From assembly GCA_014190895.1 (NCBI GenBank), contig BJGV01000002.1, positions 62,001-126,000 on the forward strand: a DNA stretch of 64,000 nt, in the 5' to 3' direction. Below are positions 60,556-64,000 of the stretch, piece by piece. Source of the DNA: Nitrosomonadaceae bacterium (lineage in GTDB: Bacteria > Pseudomonadota > Gammaproteobacteria > Burkholderiales > Nitrosomonadaceae). A program made the translations under genes and the position numbers. Numbering within the stretch: position 1 is the first letter of the stretch; every line of letters begins with the position of its first letter. The notes under the pieces are model-generated. The model had not been told where the DNA came from, did not search any database, and saw only the letters and a list, made by a program, of their open reading frames with translations.

Positions 60556-61569
60556 TCATACTGGGCTTACTTTAATTCCGCGTAAGCGTCCCAAGAAAGA
60601 AAACATTGTGCGCTTCAAGTACGAAGCATTAGGTAGAATCCATATTTCGGAAATAAGCTTGTCTTTGCGAAATAAGCCGAACAGAAAGAGCCTGATAAGC
60701 AGATCTAAAGTCATCGAAGTATGGGTCATATGAATACAATATAGTTGTGGAGTCGGCCTTGGCGTGAACCAGCAAATACCACCACCCTCCTCGAATATAT
60801 TTTTTATTGCAGCAATAACGTTTACAGGAAAGTCTGTTATTTGACAGTTACCCGAAATAAGCAAGATATTTTTTTTGGCTTGCGGATAACGTGAGAAATA
60901 ACTATCTCGACTACGTTTTTTTAACGCCAGATAAGTTAGATTCCGGCCAAATGATCCCCCGCCCTTATGATAAATGTAGCTGTTAGGAGACACACCAATG
61001 CGCCAGCCACTTTGATTAAGTCGACGCCCCAGATCGATGTCTTCGTAGTAGCCTCGTCCAAATACTGAATCAAAGCCACCTATTTCCTGGAAGACACTCC
61101 GTCTGATCAAGAATGCATACCCAGTAAGGCGGTGCGTTAAGATGTAGTTGCCCGTTTGTCGGGCATACTGGTCTAGATTAAATGCGCTATAATGATTACC
61201 TGATGGAATAATAACTGCAAGTTGTGGATCAGTTTCTAGCGCCAAACATAGTGACGGCAAAAAATTTTCTCTGACTATCGTATCCGAATTGAGCACTAGT
61301 ACATAAGAGGCTTCAGATCGCCCAATCGCCTCGTTCACCGATTTGCCAAACCCATTATTTTCTTTTGCATGATAAACCTGAGTGGATTCATAGTGCAAAT
61401 CATCAAGCATATTGCGTGTCTTAGTATCAGATGCATCATCTTGGATTATAATTTTTTGTATTGATTTACCAAGGTGAGTAATTACAGAATCGATACAATG
61501 TTTTGTCAACACTGGGGCATTATATACTGGTATCACCACATCAATAGATGGCGTAATTAACTCATGCAT
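60556..61569 (-). CDS. Family 2 glycosyltransferase
   Basis: 337 residues of GT-A fold. I-D-V-V-I-P-V-Y-N at the start, I-I-Q-D-D-A-S-D near residue 40, the D-x-D-like N-S-D-T near 92 and the late Y-E-D-I-D-L-G-R-R-L are typical. The best parallels are rhamnosyl- and other LPS or O-antigen transferases, but the sugar is unknown. Followed upstream by a second transferase-like gene and kdsB, it suggests surface polysaccharide synthesis. Confidence 0.85.
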   Translation of the reverse strand: MHELITPSIDVVIPVYNAPVLTKHCIDSVITHLGKSIQKIIIQDDASDTKTRNMLDDLHYESTQVYHAKENNGFGKSVNEAIGRSEASYVLVLNSDTIVRENFLPSLCLALETDPQLAVIIPSGNHYSAFNLDQYARQTGNYILTHRLTGYAFLIRRSVFQEIGGFDSVFGRGYYEDIDLGRRLNQSGWRIGVSPNSYIYHKGGGSFGRNLTYLALKKRSRDSYFSRYPQAKKNILLISGNCQITDFPVNVIAAIKNIFEEGGGICWFTPRPTPQLYCIHMTHTSMTLDLLIRLFLFGLFRKDKLISEIWILPNASYLKRTMFSFLGRLRGIKVSPV

Positions 61570-61692
61570 AGCAGTCACTTGTAGAATTCCTAGTGTTTGG
61601 CCCAACTAACTTTGGAAGGGCCTGGGTTAGTTTGGTTGAATGTCTGCGTTATCAAGTCTCAAACAAAGAACCCACGAGCTATTCACAGGGCG

Positions 61693-62970
61693 TTAATCAT
61701 GATTGATGTGCGTGCCCAGCTCCTCAAGTAGGGTTATGTAGCGAGGTAAAACATCCGCCCCCCCCACCTCGAGTACTTCTTCTAAGAAGCGTTGACGGTG
61801 CTCCTTAATGTAAAAAGAATCACAGCCACTTGTAATAAATTCATCAATTCTTTTGTACACATCATCTCGACACTTTAACTCTGTCTCTGGCATAAAATCC
61901 GCCACCGTAGAACGACCTGCATGCAGGTAGTCTGCTGCAAGTACTGGTTTGTTTGCTTTAACCGCTTCAAATGCAACCGAAGTCGCAATATCAACAATGA
62001 CATCCGCCCAATTTAATAAATGGGCTGAGTGCATATTGTTATCTGCCACACTTACGTTTGATAAGCGTCTTAGCGAGGCGCTCCTCGTTAGAGATTGTTG
62101 CCATCCACCACGAGTATGTGGTTTTATTATGAGCTCCACTTTTGGAAAGGCAGCAATTATTTGGACCACTTCACCCACTTCTTCCCAGAACGTTGTAAAG
62201 TTACTCTTTCTTAAAAACAGTACTACTTTGAGTTGACTATTCGAGTAAGTTATTGGCGAGGGTGGCAGAAGTTTTGCAAACTTTCTCAACCATTCATCGC
62301 AATAGCGCGGGGAACCTAGTACAGCAATTTTTTGTCCGTCTAAAAATGGGCGGAAACGTCCGGCACACAATTCATTCGGCACTACGAGTTTATCAAATAT
62401 ACGTGCGGCAGAATAAGTGGTATCAGGCTTGAGACTTCGCTCACCGCGGCGTATCAGTTGATTTGCATGAGGGCTGTCGCCATGAGGCAAAGATACCGTA
62501 CCAAGACCCTTAGAGCGAGCTATAGACAGAAGAACCTCGACCCACTCTACGCAAATAGATGAGTTTCTTTCAATCCAGTCAAAAGCCACGACACCTTCAT
62601 TGTTATCTTTGAAAGTGCGTGTTAGTAGGCGATTGGCTGTACTACGCCAAATGGGTTCTCGTTGTTTAATATTAAAAATACTCGCTAGTGTCTCTACAAG
62701 GGGGCCAATGAGTGGGCGACGTAAACTACGAATTAATATCAGTGTTTGAAACCACCATCTACAGAATTCAAGCAGGGGCAAGAGATCAAGAATATGAGCT
62801 ACACGTACTCTATCAAGCCCCATCAAAAATCTGATACGAAAATCATTACGAAATCTAGAGCTGCCGATTAGCACAACATCACAACTGTGACCAGAATCAA
62901 TCCATTTGGAGATAATTGGAGTGATATGATCGATATCATTGTAATGACGAAGAAAAAAAAGAGCTTTCAT
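61693..62970 (-). CDS. GT-B-like polysaccharide biosynthesis protein
   Basis: 425 residues without a named family that I can state firmly. It shows H-G-D-S-P-H-A-N-Q near residue 167, I-I-K-P-H-T-R-G-G near 284 and a D-I-A-T-S-V-A-F-E-A segment near 330, all reminiscent of CDP-glycerol glycerophosphotransferases or UDP-GlcNAc 2-epimerase-type GT-B folds. The ATG at 62970 has AAGG with a 7-base spacer; an upstream ATG two codons earlier does not. Substrate unknown. Confidence 0.6.
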   Translation of the reverse strand: MKALFFLRHYNDIDHITPIISKWIDSGHSCDVVLIGSSRFRNDFRIRFLMGLDRVRVAHILDLLPLLEFCRWWFQTLILIRSLRRPLIGPLVETLASIFNIKQREPIWRSTANRLLTRTFKDNNEGVVAFDWIERNSSICVEWVEVLLSIARSKGLGTVSLPHGDSPHANQLIRRGERSLKPDTTYSAARIFDKLVVPNELCAGRFRPFLDGQKIAVLGSPRYCDEWLRKFAKLLPPSPITYSNSQLKVVLFLRKSNFTTFWEEVGEVVQIIAAFPKVELIIKPHTRGGWQQSLTRSASLRRLSNVSVADNNMHSAHLLNWADVIVDIATSVAFEAVKANKPVLAADYLHAGRSTVADFMPETELKCRDDVYKRIDEFITSGCDSFYIKEHRQRFLEEVLEVGGADVLPRYITLLEELGTHINHD

Positions 62971-63269
62971 TTGCATACCTTAATTTTTGGAATATACCGG
63001 CTACTAAAAAGCAATGTATGCATCATTTAGTTAAATGCTCAAGATATAGATGGGAGGCAAAAACATAAAAATTATAAACCGGTAGACGTTTAATTGCTAG
63101 GCATGAGATTTGAACTACTTTGAGAAAAAAGGCTCTCTAAAAATTTAATTATTTTCAGAAATAACTCGTTAAAGAAATATAAATTCTCGATCAGGTATAA
63201 TTAAAAAAATTAAGGATCAAAGAATAAAGAACTAAGTTTAGGAGATTTCTTGCAAACATCATATTACAA

Positions 63270-64000
63270 ATGAAAACAATTGCCATAATACCGGCACGTA
63301 TGGGCTCATCGCGTTTCCCCGGTAAACCGCTTGCGAAGTTATTAGGCCGTACCATGATTGAACATATCTACAAGCGTGTCGCTTTGAGTAATTCGCTTGA
63401 TGCTACTTATATTGCCACTTGTGACGAGGAAATTCAGCGGGTAGCACAAGACTTTGGTGCGATCGTAATTATGACTGCCAACACTCATGAACGAGCCAGC
63501 GATCGTGTTGCTGAAGCAGCTGCAAAGATTGATGCGGAGTTGGTTGTTATGGTGCAGGGCGACGAACCAATGACGCATCCTGAAATGATAGACGCAGCAG
63601 TTGCTCCCTTCTTAGAAGACCGTCACTTAGGTTGTGTGAATTTAGTGCGCATTATTGATAATGAGGCTGACTTCTATGATACTAATACCATCAAAGTAGT
63701 AATGAACCAGCAGGGCGATGCTCTATATATGTCAAGACAGCCGATCCCAACCAGGACTCGGACAGATTTCATGCAGACATCTGTCTATAAGCAGGTATGT
63801 ATTATTCCATTCCGACGCGCTATTCTGTTTGAGTACACTCGTTTGCCTCCAACGCCTCTAGAGCAAATGGAATCGGTAGATATGCTGCGACTATTGGAGC
63901 ACGGTTATCGTATAAAGATGGTGAAAACAGAATTTATTACTCAGGCGGTCGATACCGAAGCTGATTTGGCGCGCGTAGCTAAATTAATGGAATTAGACCC
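63270..64000 (+). CDS. kdsB: 3-deoxy-manno-octulosonate cytidylyltransferase-type enzyme (partial)
   Basis: The start of a nucleotidyltransferase that runs off the right edge after about 243 codons. I-I-P-A-R-M-G-S-S-R-F-P-G-K-P-L-A at the start and V-Q-G-D-E-P near residue 96 are the KdsB signatures, which activate Kdo as CMP-Kdo for LPS. Other CMP-sugar or related cytidylyltransferases share these motifs, so the sugar is not certain. A GGAG lies too far upstream (about 25 bases) to be its ribosome site. Confidence 0.82.
   Translation, partial: MKTIAIIPARMGSSRFPGKPLAKLLGRTMIEHIYKRVALSNSLDATYIATCDEEIQRVAQDFGAIVIMTANTHERASDRVAEAAAKIDAELVVMVQGDEPMTHPEMIDAAVAPFLEDRHLGCVNLVRIIDNEADFYDTNTIKVVMNQQGDALYMSRQPIPTRTRTDFMQTSVYKQVCIIPFRRAILFEYTRLPPTPLEQMESVDMLRLLEHGYRIKMVKTEFITQAVDTEADLARVAKLMELD

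Noticed and set aside
63196-63201. Perfect TATAAT upstream of kdsB
   Set aside because: No acceptable -35 at 16-18 bases, in A/T-rich sequence where TATAAT occurs by chance.

Overview
The window looks like chromosome of an AT-rich betaproteobacterium, probably near Nitrosomonadales. The evidence is gene order and family type: ubiC-ubiA-ubiD, purM divergent from perM-hda, def-fmt-rsmB-DUF4390-ntrY-ntrX, dciA next to secA, lptF-lptG, and a tkt-gap-pgk-pyk-fba cluster whose aldolase is of the Calvin-cycle class II subtype. A CADD-type protein known from Nitrosomonas and Chlamydia fits the same placement. No rRNA, CRISPR array, prophage or insertion sequence was seen. The lineage is inferred; there is no RuBisCO, ammonia- or methanol-oxidation gene here to settle it.

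Layout. 1-3.1 kb: ubiquinone genes ubiC-ubiA-ubiD. 3.3-6.8 kb: an orphan FecCD-type permease, a HAD phosphatase, hda and a PerM-like protein. 6.9-10.7 kb: purM, purN, a DUF3108 protein and an RsmB-like methyltransferase. 10.8-14.3 kb: gloA, rubredoxin, thiD, thiE, hemL. 14.3-18.6 kb: cytochrome c4, map, glnD. 18.7-23.9 kb: the CADD-like protein, a YqaA-like membrane protein, and grxD, prmC, prfA, hemA. 24.1-29.4 kb is the accessory part: an exported deaminase, a DUF1993 protein, katG, and a visibly GC-rich cfa segment ending beside tRNA-Phe. 29.7-38.4 kb: dciA, secA, a rubredoxin-reductase-like flavoprotein, an inositol-phosphatase family protein, a redoxin, rsmE, argA, yggX. 38.4-45.4 kb: the central carbon cluster. 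45.6-52.5 kb: ntrX, ntrY, DUF4390, rsmB, fmt, def. 52.9-60.4 kb: topB, a small membrane protein, a GNAT/nucleotidyltransferase pair, lptF, lptG. 60.5-64 kb: two glycosyltransferase-type proteins and the start of kdsB, which point to LPS or surface polysaccharide assembly.

Most of the window is compact housekeeping sequence with overlapping or tightly spaced genes. No clear new multi-gene system was found. The items most worth following are the CADD-like protein with every known catalytic residue (an unusual p-aminobenzoate route), an NtrX regulator that has lost the ATPase and sigma-54 motifs, the foreign cfa segment with a broken gene start behind it, a GNAT/nucleotidyltransferase pair placed before lptFG, a secreted-looking deaminase, a terminator with no visible gene just before secA, and a perfect 14-bp hairpin inside a coding gene.
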